A DNA stretch of 64,000 nucleotides from the NCBI RefSeq assembly GCF_000143535.2, contig NC_037315.1, positions 1,612,001 to 1,676,000 of the forward strand. Reading direction: 5' to 3'. Origin of the DNA: Botrytis cinerea B05.10. Its lineage: Eukaryota; Ascomycota; Leotiomycetes; Helotiales; Sclerotiniaceae. Below, in pieces: positions 22,226 to 33,134 of this stretch (the first letter of the stretch is position 1; every line of letters begins with the position of its first letter). Below the pieces are notes generated by a model. The model did no database searches and was not told the DNA's origin. It was given only the letters and a program-made list of their open reading frames with translations. Position numbers and translations under genes: made by a program.

Positions 22226-24091
22226 ACTGCTAATATGCGACGATCAATATTTGATGAAAAGGATTTCTTGATTACACAGGAAATCGAACGTCTTTCCAAA
22301 AACCCCGACGCGTAGAAATATGGTACGAAGAGCTATTGAATAGAACCACGGACAGACTCCAGAGAAAAAGAAGAAATCAGCTTGCCAAAGGAATATAAGT
22401 AGTCTTCCTTCAAAGAGCCAAGATGAGCGAAACCATGCCTAGTCGATCTAGGTGAATTGCATGTTGTGCTGCTACAGCGACACACACCACGATACTCCCT
22501 ACTCAATAATATTTTACGTTCGGGTCTTAGCCTAGTTGGCGGTTCCAAAGTGGGAAGTCTTCCTGCAAGAGTTTGCATAGTGGGACCACTGGTGGACATG
22601 TGATTGAGGAGAAAGACGCGTTAAAGAGCTACGAATCGGCCACCGTAGAAGACACGTAGTCAGAGAATCAGAGATCATTGTGAAGTCTGTTCACAATTGG
22701 TTGTAGGCACTCAAGGTGGGTAATACGAGGCTCGGGCGCTATAAAACTCTATAATCTGTTTTGTCGCGAATCAAGCAAACCATCAGTGTAGCTAACGTCG
22801 ACAGAACACCAGAGAATGCGTCTTCTGCAGAACCTCTGAAACCTGATATATCATCTTGGTGGTAAAATGGTCACATCACATCGAAATATGTTGGCATGCA
22901 TGTCCAAGCCCATCCCGTCTACTGCCCTGTGTAATAACGTCTGCAAACGACCCTCCACTGAAAGCTTCTCGAAGAGATTAAGGTCAGATAGAAGAATTTT
23001 GATAAGAGTTTGACCTCACTCCCGCCTCTTTTTGTCCTCTTGCTGTGATACGATTGGTGAGTATGTTCCAGCCTTTGGCGCTTGTCATACTGAATGGCCA
23101 TAATTGGCAGGTTCCTCCACGAGTCTGACCACATGCACATAGATTCTGCATAAATGCTTATCGTCCATTAGATGACCGAGAAGATATGTTCGCGCTGTGT
23201 TTGCAATAGTTTGTTTTTCAAAAAAAAAAAATGCATGTTCCCTGATCTTACTACGCCCCCCAACAAAAGACAAACGCTGGTGTAATAGCAAGAAGTCGGT
23301 CAGCCAATTGTTTGAAAAGTACGTAACTAGTAATGTTGAACTCTAGTTTGTTCTATTTGTTTGCTTTGATTAGTCAGCGCTTTTCCTTCTGCCTTTCTTC
23401 TTTCCATCTGCGGGTGCAACCTGTTTTGGAGACCTGTTTGAAAATCTCGGCGCTTCAAACGAACACGCGTTCAGAATTGAGATTCCCAACCTTTTCCTTC
23501 CTCGCCTTCAAAAGACAAACGCTTCAGCTCTCCTTTGTCTCACTATGAATCCGAAGTTGCATGCTGCATCCACTCAGAATTGTCTTCGATTGTGAGCTTG
23601 GTAGAGTCGTTGCTTAGAGAGTTTGATACGAGACTCGATATTGCAAAGCGATTTGCACAGGAATCAGACTATTTCATGTCATCGTGGGACGTTTGGTTAT
23701 TACCATAGTACTAGCAGGACAGACTTGATATGGAAAATGGCTCACTTCATTTAATCACAAGGTATTCTTGACAAATGGGTCCGAGGAGGACAAATGACAA
23801 AGTTTGGCGGATGGTAGAAGGCTCAAAGTGGGAGACCGAAGGAGGTACACTTGCAATTCGGAGTAGAATGCGGAACAATGATATACAGAATTGGGAAGTA
23901 TTTGAATGTTCTGAGACGCAGCTCAACAGTCGAAAACTTTCGCTTTCCGGATCCAGCTATATAAGCAAATGTTGTGAAACACAACATCCACCCTCAACGT
24001 CCTATTTTCTTTTCAGACATCAAGAGCTTGTGTTCCATCTGCTAATCCAGACAGTGGAACACTCTTCATCAACGATAACACAACCTCGAAA
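22226..24091. other. Intergenic region, no firmly supported gene
   Basis: About 1.9 kb. An 88-codon minus frame (22333-22599) starting with ATG could be an upstream exon of the SH3 gene, but I could not find a clean splice pair. Other frames are short and non-coding in composition. A run of A (about 23221-23231) is present. Confidence 0.4.
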
Positions 24092-25100
24092 TTACGGTAA
24101 TATATGATTTTGAAAGAAATCCAAGATCATAGGTGTAGCATCGAAGCTCGCTGGTCTTTCCCCATGCCCAATCAGATCAGCATTCAACACCGTACTCGGC
24201 CAATCATGCCCCAACTTTCTATCAAAAACATGCTGTACTAAGCCTTCGTCTTCTCCCTTTCCATAACTATACACAACCGTGTCATTCGTCAAATCAGTTG
24301 TGACATTTTTGAGCCCCAATTCATCTCTCAGGGCCCATTGATGTACCCAATGCGGAACGGTCGGTATACACTGGTTGGACCGATTAGCCTGTCCATAATA
24401 ACGAATCGTCGAATCGTCGCCGCCATGAAACTCAAGCATGGGAATCTTGAGACGTCCTGGAGAACACGGGATCGTAACATTGTTCGGAAAACATGGTTGA
24501 GTGTCGATATAAAATGCACCAGAGACGGGAGCGAAAGCAGCGATTTTGGTGGACATGATGGGATGACAGGCTAAAGTATTACAAAAACCTCCCCCGTCGG
24601 ATTTACCAGTAGCCCAGATGCGTTTGTTGTCTATACAGTATGTTTTGTCAAGGCTGTCAATGATATCACTGACGAGCTGGGTATCATTTGCTGTGTTTCC
24701 AGGGTTGCCTTCCCATTTCCCCTAATATTGTTAATCTGTGGCCTATTTCCTAGTGGGGGAATCTCGTTACCTTGACTCCTTGAGGATATATCGTTATGGC
24801 GAAGTCGTTAAATTCAGGATTTGATATTTGGTCCAATGCGAGTTGTTGCGATGCATTTCGGTGACCTCCATGGAAAGAGAATATGACAGGAGTCGATGGT
24901 TGGGATGTGTAGAGAGGTGGAACGACGATCAGGTAGGATCGATGGACGTCCGAACTTGTGATTGATATATTTTTAGGCTGTCCAATAGTAATATCAGACG
25001 GTATAGCTTTAGTGCAGGAAGGGTCTTCTCGAGAATTTGTAACGCTGCGGAGGAGGTTGTGAGCCGACCAAGCGTGTATAGCATTCTTCAGAGAAACCAT
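24092..25100 (-). CDS. Feruloyl esterase C / polyhydroxybutyrate-depolymerase-like hydrolase
   Basis: Exons 24771-25100 and 24092-24721 give 319 aa. The alpha/beta-hydrolase landmarks are FSFHGGHRN (oxyanion strand, HGG), the nucleophile elbow in WATGKSDGGGFCN (G-x-S-x-G), FHGGDDSTIRYYG with the acid residue, and GHDWPST carrying the catalytic His. Cys pairs (PSCTK, TYCID, GGGFCN, PCSPGR) suggest disulfides of a secreted enzyme. Fungal members of this family (LpqC/FaeC) cut ferulate from arabinoxylan or act on acetylated xylan. The odd point is that the predicted N-terminus (MVSLKNAIHAWSAHNLL) is not a convincing signal peptide, so a 5' exon may be missing; SREDPSC looks like the mature start. 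Confidence 0.8.
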
Positions 25101-27529
25101 GATGTATAAAGTGTGTACGACAACAAACAGTGAACTGATGAGATTTGCTTACCACTGGGTATTTACGTAGAGACATCTGCAGGATGTATCTTAGTTACCT
25201 GAGGTCAGACGTCTAGTTGAGTCATCAAGCATTAGCTCTTGAGCTTCTCGTAGATCTCTTACTTAAGACCCTGAAAATCCTCGCCGGCTGTACAAATCTA
25301 TCAAGTAAAATACGAATTTGTGAACCAACCAATCATGTAGATTATCTCAGAGATGTTTTCAGCTTAAGAAATATATGATTTTGGAATGCGTTATTGAGAC
25401 GGTGGGAAAACTGCAACGAAGAAACTAATAGGTAACAATGGATTAACAATAGAGATGATTAAAATGTTATTGCTTATAACGGAATTGAAAGAAGCTGGTG
25501 CTGGAGTTGGTAACTCAGGCAGGCGCGAAGATGTTGGCCTTTTGAGATTTTAGTGGTTTGGTAGGTGATGTACAGCCTACAGGCCCGCTGGGTCAACATT
25601 CCAGGTAAGATCTTATCAGCTCAGCAACACTCATACCAAATCTTCTATAAATACCGAGTGGAGAAGAATGGAAATGACAGCAGAAGAAATCATGTACGGG
25701 TCGGGTACTGTGCAACTGTACATCGCTCCTTCATCGCACGCCACGATGCGTTTCATCAGAATATTCCGTCTATGGTTCCTGATCCTCGAACGTTTCTTGA
25801 GTCCAACACTGTTACTCCCCAAACTAACTTTGTTACCGTTCTGATTTTACTACTACACGTTGTTAATCACATCCTAAGTTGCAAGCAAAATTGATATAAC
25901 AAATCAACTAGTCCCTATGTGAGCAAAACAATCACAAATCAGGGTGGAATTTCAGACATCTAATATATGTCTAAGTATCCAAACTAACTCCAAACTAACT
26001 CCAAACGCTCAAATTATTTGATTGTTAGATTCAAAATGGATTATTGAAAGTGTTTGATTGAAAATTTGAAATTCGAGTATTGGCTATAAACTTTGCTTGG
26101 TGTACAACTTATTTTGACCATCTTGTGCGAGTGTAGTCTCACCCGGGCAAACGATCGATGGCGGAGACTCCACCACAATACGCTATTTAGCTGAATTGGC
26201 GTGAACCTAACATATTCTGGTCATTAGGGGCTAGCTATTCACGTGATTATGGCTGAAAGCAGATAGACGCGCACCTCGCTAATCGCTAAAACAAATCCAA
26301 TCTCATGGCTAGAAGAAAAGCTAAAACACTAAAATCGACATCCAAATTTCAGTTTGATGATGAAGGTCTCGAACTTCTGCATGCAAAATCGACAATCTAA
26401 TAGTCTCTTCGGCTTTTGCTCTAGTACTTTGTGCTGGACTTCTCTTCAAATCGCGAGGGTATAATTCATGTCAGGCGATGGATGATTACTCACGTCTGCC
26501 GTTATGCGGATGGCATTCCATCTACGAGTTGAGCTGGCTTCATTCAGTATAGACACAGAAACCTATTTTGGTAGACGAACTTCTCGTGAAAGAGCTGTCC
26601 AGATGATCCTTGGAGTCTCAAAAAGAATAATTCAGGTCGAATCCGCTGCTTGGCTGCCTTGAAACACACTATTCCAAACGAAATTGGAAGGATTCTGGAT
26701 TTCTTTGCTGACGGTACACCCATCTGGTTAGTCTTGACTTCCCCGCCATTTCTTCTGTTCTACTGGGGAAAGCACTTTCCCAGTAGTCACTAGTGGCTGC
26801 TCAACCCTTCCTTCTCGAGATGCTTATCGTTACACAAGTGGTTACGATTCGGTCGAATCTCAGATCGGATCAACGAACCCCTGAGACTGCAAATAACGTG
26901 TTGATGTTTTATCCAATCAGCTTACTTATTGACCAAACCAGCCTTACATCTGACTAGGCCATTCGCTTCATGGGCATCACGTTGGAGGAACATTTGCCCT
27001 GCCATACTCATCTCCTTCGTCTTTGGCTTTACGATGTTCAAACGTGTATTTAAACTTCGTGGGAATGTCAAGTAACCTTACCATGACACTGCCCCGAAAC
27101 AAGTTCATGGCCGGACGGGCGGGATACTAAGACGGCCCTTTTTCTGTACTCCTTGCTTAATCTTGTGATTAGTCACTGTGACTATCGAGGCATAATTTTA
27201 CGTTCATGATGGAACGCTGTGATCACTAAGGGCAGTTAGTTTGCCAGAAGGAACATACCCTTCGATTCATTACTCCTGCGATATCTTATAAGATACATCA
27301 TGCACGGGACTGTTCTCTATCATCGCAAGTCCTTTGTGACAATTACTTTCATTTGGCCACGCGCCGTTTTCCAAATTTCCACTCTCTTTTGCAAACTTTC
27401 TATACGCTCTTTTCTTTTGATAGTGAATCTGAAATCAGATTGTATCAACCCTCCTTTCTGTCTTCCTACATTTCTTTCATAGCTCTTTTTTGTATTTTGA
27501 AATAACGTTCTCTACTACATTACCCCGAC
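25101..27529. other. Long intergenic region with one strong inverted repeat
   Basis: About 2.4 kb between divergent genes. It contains the near-perfect hairpin at 26760-26786. A TATA-like TCTTATAAGATAC (27285-27297) lies about 240 bp before the GH5 ATG. No open frame has convincing coding character. Confidence 0.45.
26760..26786. repeat. Near-perfect inverted repeat (hairpin)
   Basis: Left arm CTACTGGGGAAAG (26760-26772) and right arm CTTTCCCAGTAG (26775-26786) are complementary apart from one extra G, around a 2-base loop. Could be a symmetric protein-binding site or a transcript hairpin. Confidence 0.8.
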
Positions 27530-28876
27530 ATGTACATCTCAACACTTCTTACTGCCTTGCTGGCTTGCACAGTTAGCGCATGGATGCCAGGTGGTGAAAA
27601 AGACCTCCGTTCAGAAGACGGCGTATCTCTCTTCAACCCAGAAGCAAAACATCCCACGGCGCGTCGCTGGACTGCAGCATCCGGCAAGATTCGAGGTGTG
27701 AATCTCGGATCTCTTTTCGTCTTCGAGCCATGGATTGCCGAGAATGCGTGGTCAGCTATGGGTTGCGGTCCATACCAGTCTGAATTTGATTGCGTGGTTG
27801 GTTTGGGACAAGCAAAAGCTAACGCTGCATTCCAAAATCACTGGAAAACTTGGATCAATGCGAATGATATTGCTCAAATGGCAAGCTTCGGTATTAACAC
27901 AATCAGAATCCCAGTCGGATATTGGATGATGGAAAGTTTGGTTTACGCCGATAGTGAGCACTTTCCTCAAGGCGGCTTCCAGTACCTTGAGCGCATTTGT
28001 AACGCAGCCGCTAATGCAGGATTCTTCATCATTATCGATATGCATGGAGCTCCTGGAGCGCAGGTTGCAAAAAACCCGGATTCAGGACAATATGCCTCGA
28101 CTCCTGGTTTCTATGCTGATTATCAGTATGCTCGTGGAGTAAAATTTCTTTCTTGGCTCACAACCAATATTCACAAAAATCCTGCTTTCAGAAATGTTGG
28201 CATGATTGGTATTGTGAACGAGCCAGTTCAAGATGCTGGCCAGGCTGCGAGTATGATTTCGCAGTTTTATCCCGCGGCATACAAGGCCATTCGAGATGCT
28301 GAAGCAGCGGCGGGTGTCAAAGCAAATAATTACTTGCATGTTCAGGCTATGGATCAAGGATGGGGCTCCGGAGATCCAAATGCTGGACTGACTGGAGGCG
28401 TTTCTTTGGCTTGTAAGTTCTTTATCTAACCATCTCATTCTCAAAAGTTTCTCATATCCAATATTTTTCTCAATAAAGATTCCTAACATATACTTTCCTG
28501 TTTAGATGACGAACATCGCTATCTTAAATGGTCCACCGTCGCCACCTCCCAAACCGCCTACCTCCAATCTTCTTGCACGTATAACCCTGTTTCCAGCACC
28601 GGTGGTCCAACAGTCGTAGGAGAGTTCTCTCTTTCTCCCCCAGACAACGTACAAGATACAGCTGGCTGGACGACATCTACTCAAGGTGCATTCTATAAAA
28701 AATGGTTTGAGGCACAAGTTATGGGTTATGAAAATCACGCTTTGGGATGGATCTTCTGGACTTGGAAGGCACAATTGAACGATTACCGTTGGAGTTATTT
28801 GGATGCGGTAAACGCGGGAGTGATTCCGAAGGATTTGAATAGTGTGGCTGGAAGTGGTGCTTGCAATGGCTTCTAG
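27530..28876 (+). CDS. Secreted exo-beta-1,3-glucanase (GH5, subfamily 9 type)
   Basis: Exons 27530-28412 and 28506-28876 give 417 aa, the usual length. A signal peptide (MYISTLLTALLACTVSA) precedes the mature enzyme. The conserved entry motif KIRGVNLGSLFVFEPWI is present, then INTIRIPVGYWM, the acid/base Glu231 in IGIVNEPVQ, and the nucleophile Glu334 in TVVGEFSLSPPD. FWTWKAQ near the end completes the substrate cleft. The family removes glucose from the non-reducing ends of beta-1,3-glucans and acts in the cell wall or outside the cell, in wall remodelling or glucan use. It has no GPI signal or transmembrane segment, so it should be soluble. It converges on the GH3 gene downstream, 0.9 kb away. 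Confidence 0.95.
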
Positions 28877-29783
28877 AAAGAAGAGTTTTGAGATGAAGGG
28901 CACGGTGGATTTCTTGAAAGGCGTTGGAGAATTGAAAACCCATTCAAGGGGTGGAGTTGGTGCAGCTTGAGGGTATGAATTTTGCGATCGCATTTCCGTT
29001 CAAAATAGCTTCATGGTGTTTCGTACATTTCGAGTCGCTTGGAGTTTGAACATTCTTGATACCTTTTTTAGTAAATTTTACAATTATTTCTATTCATCAC
29101 ATATAATCCATCACTTCCGTCTTGAAAATAGAAAAATAAAATGTGATCATCCAAATGCACATCCACAGCCAAGCCCTTTGGTCATATCTCAAGTACGTAC
29201 CACCTTATTGATCCTACATCCTTCGGTACCTTAAAATAACCTACACCCGTAACATCGCCAGGAACACCAAGCCCATGTTTAAAATCCCATACTACATCGT
29301 ATACAACGATCAGTCGTACTTGTGATGTTCCCCAAATGTCGAATCTTATTTCTCGGTGGCCGTTGAGATTTTCAATTAGATTGAGATATATAAGCTTACC
29401 AATTCAAACGTTACACCCGTTTTATAAATAGTTTTTGGCATAGAAAATTTGCGAATAGACTGTACATATGGATTGTAAGATTCATGTAATGTAGTTTGTG
29501 GTGTAGTGTGTGGTGTATGTAAATTAACATTGAAGTAAAATTGGACAGATTTGATATATTGGGATGAAGTGGGATACTCACAACCTTGATCACAAGAAAT
29601 GGATAGAAACGATATTGGAGGAGTTTCAACTCAAATTCATAAGCATGTGTAGTCATGAAACATATATCACGAAGAAACAAATACTCAACATTCAACACAA
29701 TTGCACAGACCAAGCATAAATAAGATCATCAAATTCATTTTAATTTATACATGTGATATGTAACCACAAGATCGGATGCCCCT
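28877..29783. other. Intergenic region between convergent GH5 and GH3 genes
   Basis: 3' flanks of both genes. AT-rich, with minus-strand frames of at most 163 codons that overlap the GH5 exon and look like shadows. Nothing else seen. Confidence 0.45.
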
Positions 29784-32312
29784 CTAAATAACAGTAAAGG
29801 TAGCATTTGCTCTCAAGTCCGCACTCGAACTTCCAATCTGCACGACGAAGTCTCCTGGCTCAACTACATACTTCATTCTAATATCCCACAATCCAACGTC
29901 CTCAACCTTCAAATCAATGTTGACGGTTTCGGTCTCTCCGGCTTTAATAGATACTTTAGAAAAGCCCTTAAGTTGAATGTTTGGAACAACGACGCTGCTA
30001 ATCACATCTTGGACGTAGAGTTGTACGACCTCTGCGCCGTCACGAGTAGAGTTGTTAGTGACGGATACAGTAGCAGTGATGGTATCATTAGCGGTAACGT
30101 TTGTGGCTGAGAGGGTAACATCCGAGTATTCGAATGTGGAGTAGGATTTTCCGTATCCGAATTCGTAGAGAGGCATAGGGGAGCTGAGGACATATTGGTG
30201 ACCAAAGGAGAGAGTTCCGTTGGGGAAGGCTTCTCCTGGGTAGTTTGGACGTCCGGAATTCCAGTAGTCGTAGTAGATTGGGGTAGTTCCAACATCGTAT
30301 GGGAAACCGACGGAGAGTTTACCACTTGGGTTGACGTCACCGAAAAGAACATCGGCGAGTGCGTTTCCTCCTTGCTCGGATGGGTAGAATTGTTGGACTA
30401 ATGCGGATGCGTTTGCGGAAATCCATGCTTCGGTGATGGGCTTACCGGAAGAGAAGACGACAACGGTGGGCTTTCCAGTATCAATGATGGCTTTGACCAA
30501 GTGGGGCATGGCGCCAACGAGGTTCAAGGATGAGACGTCGACATGTTCTCCTGTTGTGGCGTTGAGTCCTTGCCAAAGTTGGTTCTGATCTCTCGACCAT
30601 GTTCCGACAACGACAACGGCTACGTCGGCAGCTTGAGCAACGGAAATAGCCTCTTCAAATCCAGACTGGTCGTTCGACCAGCGCTCGCAACCTTGAGCAT
30701 AGGTAATGCCTAGAAAATATTAGCTATGGTATGAATGTATGTTCAGACATTGAAATCTTACTTCCTGAACTAGCAGCTTGTATTCCGTCCAATGGAGTTA
30801 CTCCATGGTACATACTTCCGTTGACGACGTAGTCACCATACTAGAACTTGTCAGATAGATTATGCAAAAATGATCTCTTATAACTTACGTTCATGAATCC
30901 ATGTGCCATGGGCCCAATCACAGCTACATTTGCTGTTTTAGAAAGAGGAAGAACACCTTTTCCATTTTCTAACAAGACAATGGATTCGGCATCAAGTTCT
31001 CGAGCCAAGTCAATATGCTCTTGAGTATGAATCAAAGATGCAGTCTCATCAGCTGGCGCCGCGAGGTATGGGTTCTCGAAAAGACCTTGTACAAACTTGG
31101 CACGAAGAAGACGCGATACGGCGGTATCTACAATATCGATGTCCAAAACTCCAGACTCGACAAGCTCTGGGATCTTTTGGAAGTTGAAAGAACCACCACC
31201 CATCTCGACATCATTACCTGCAGGAAGTGCCTGTATGTGATTAGTAGAGCTTCAATCTGACATGGAGACTACTTACAAACATAGTTACGGCATCTGAATC
31301 GATGGGTAGTCCGTTTCCTTTAGATCGGCACATCTTGAAAGCATCACAGAGACGATCTGTCGCACCAGCATCACTGGTTACCCAGTATTTGTAGCCCCAT
31401 TCTTCTCTCAGAATTTCAGTGAGGATGTGATAACTAGCGATGAGTGCAACACCATCATATGAGTGATAAGCAGACATGATAGACCAAGCATCGGCATCCA
31501 TGATCATACGCTTGTATGGTGGTAGATAGGTGGTTCGAAGTTCTCTTTCTCCACCATGTTGTGGGCCAGTGTTCAATCCTTGTTCAGGAGTACCAAAAGC
31601 TGCAAAATGTTTCACTGTCGAGCTGACATTTCCAGCTTGCAGACCTAGTTCTATTAGAATTAAACTCCCAGATTAACGTTCTCATCAACGCACCTTTGAC
31701 ATAAGCATATCCCAACTCGCCTGCTAAATATCCGTCCTCGCCGAAGGTTTCCTCGACTCTTCCGTATCTCAATTCCCGGGCCAAATCTCCCAATGGTCCA
31801 AAGATTTGGTTAACACCAAGAGCAAGTGACTCTTGCGCAATTGCTGCTCCCATCCTTTTAATCAGGGCAGGGTTCCACGAGCAAGCCTGTGCAATGGGCG
31901 AATTGAAGATCGTCGCGTTTCCGATCAGAAAACCGTGAATACCTTCACTTTGAACCAAAGCTGGAATTCCCAAGGTTGTGTTATGCATAAGATAATCCTG
32001 TGCTTGTTTTATTCCATCCGCAATCAGCTGTTGCGCAACTGGATAACCGACGTAGAATTGACCAGCCCGAGTCGCCATATTCCATGCTAAACCGGTTGCA
32101 TTAAACGTGCCATCAGTCATGTTACGCCAATTTGAGATATCGCCCTGAATCAGTTGAGAAGTCTTATCTTGGATAGTCATCCTCGACAGTAAATCTGCAA
32201 CTCTGTCATCCACACTTGCATTTGGATCCTTGTACACTGGAGTGGAATTGGTGTACGTCGCATTAGCGGTGTAGGCAAGCAAAGCCGCCACAGAGGCTGA
32301 GGGGACCTTCAT
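29784..32312 (-). CDS. Secreted GH3 glycosidase (beta-glucosidase/beta-xylosidase)
   Basis: Exons 31694-32312, 31277-31644, 30889-31230, 30762-30840 and 29784-30709 give 777 aa, all in phase. A signal peptide (MKVPSASVAALLAYTANA) is followed by the GH3 N-terminal barrel: LVQSEGIHGF, VKHFAAFG with the Lys-His-Phe of the active site, and the nucleophile Asp298 in WVTSDAGATDRL. The alpha/beta sandwich follows (SIVLLENGKGVLPL, VAVIGPMA), then a C-terminal fibronectin type III-like domain (TVSVTNNSTRDGAEVVQLYV). Many N-glycosylation sites support secretion. The family releases beta-linked glucose or xylose; the exact sugar is not decidable by eye. It is divergent from the GH31 alpha-xylosidase gene, and a joint role in xyloglucan breakdown is the natural reading. 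Confidence 0.93.
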
Positions 32313-32525
32313 CTTGAATATGGAGAAGAAGTAATATCTTCTTGAAAGGTATACTTCAGAAAAGGAATCTGACGATGGGAATCGTTCGCTTTTTAATACT
32401 CGCAGGCAAATCGACCCAGACCACGGAGTGCACCTTCCAGCATCATATTCGGCCTTGCATCCTTAGTTGCATTGTCTCATCTCTCCTATTCACTGGGTAA
32501 AGAGGTATTTTTGTCGACGTGGATT

Positions 32526-32970
32526 GTGGGGAAAGACATGATCTTGGTCCATGGATTGAAGCCAGCCAGTCTGGATTCAACCCGAGGCAAAGGTAGCTGA
32601 ATCTAGGATAATTGATCCCCCTCCCCCCGCAAATACTTCTTGGTACCGACCTGCAGCCTTAGACACTCGTATAGCAGCTCGTGATACGTGGGGATGAATA
32701 TATAGAAAAGTTCTAAAAAGTAAGATCTTAATTAATTCTCAAACTTAACTCGTGGAAGCTCTCCGAAACAGCGGTGGATGTGCTTCCGGAACAATATTCG
32801 TGCGAAAAGTCAATAACTACTTCTTCATCCGGTGTGGATATGCAAGGCGGGGCGGGTATGAGCGGATAAATAGAGCTACCCCTCACTAAATCAGCGTATC
32901 GGAGCCCTTGGCGAAAATTGCATTTAGCCAAAAACAAAGTCGACCCAGAATTAATCAGAGGGAAGTGGGG
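32526..32970. promoter_or_regulatory. Cluster of five CreA-type (SYGGRG) motifs
   Basis: GTGGGG at 32526-32531, 32688-32693 and 32965-32970 (plus); GCGGGG at 32847-32852 (plus) and 32625-32630 (minus). All fit the CreA/Mig1 consensus for carbon catabolite repression. The motif is short, so single hits mean little; the density between two sugar-degrading enzymes is what counts. Confidence 0.45.
32923..32929 (-). promoter_or_regulatory. XlnR/Xyr1-type motif GGCTAAA
   Basis: TTTAGCC on the plus strand reads GGCTAAA on the minus strand, a full match to the XlnR consensus of xylanolytic regulation. It lies about 205 bp upstream of the GH31 ATG and 610 bp from the GH3 ATG. Confidence 0.4.
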
Positions 32971-33134
32971 TGCTTTGATGAAATAACATGTTTGATAGCT
33001 AGTTGTGTAGATAGACTTATAAGACAGAATTGATTGTAAACTTTATTTTTTGCTCAACTTCGAACATTGATTCTTGAGTTGAAAATTACAAAGTAATCAT
33101 TCGAATCGAAAGATTACATTAGAAGTTTCTCAAG

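Larger units (their letters stand above)
32313..33134. promoter_or_regulatory. Shared bidirectional promoter of GH3 and GH31 genes
   Basis: This 822-bp gap separates the two divergent ATGs. It holds one XlnR-type box and five CreA-type boxes (listed separately) and a TATA-like sequence near 32698-32703. No coding frame of note (a 69-codon minus frame at 32728-32937 is not convincing). Confidence 0.6.

Noticed and set aside
22333..22599. 88-codon minus frame upstream of the SH3 gene
   Set aside because: Possible 5' exon, but no donor/acceptor pair in phase was found, so it was not added to the gene.
26550..26790. Possible transposase-like remnant
   Set aside because: A few residues looked like a helix-turn-helix but the frame is broken and no DDE motif or terminal repeat is visible.
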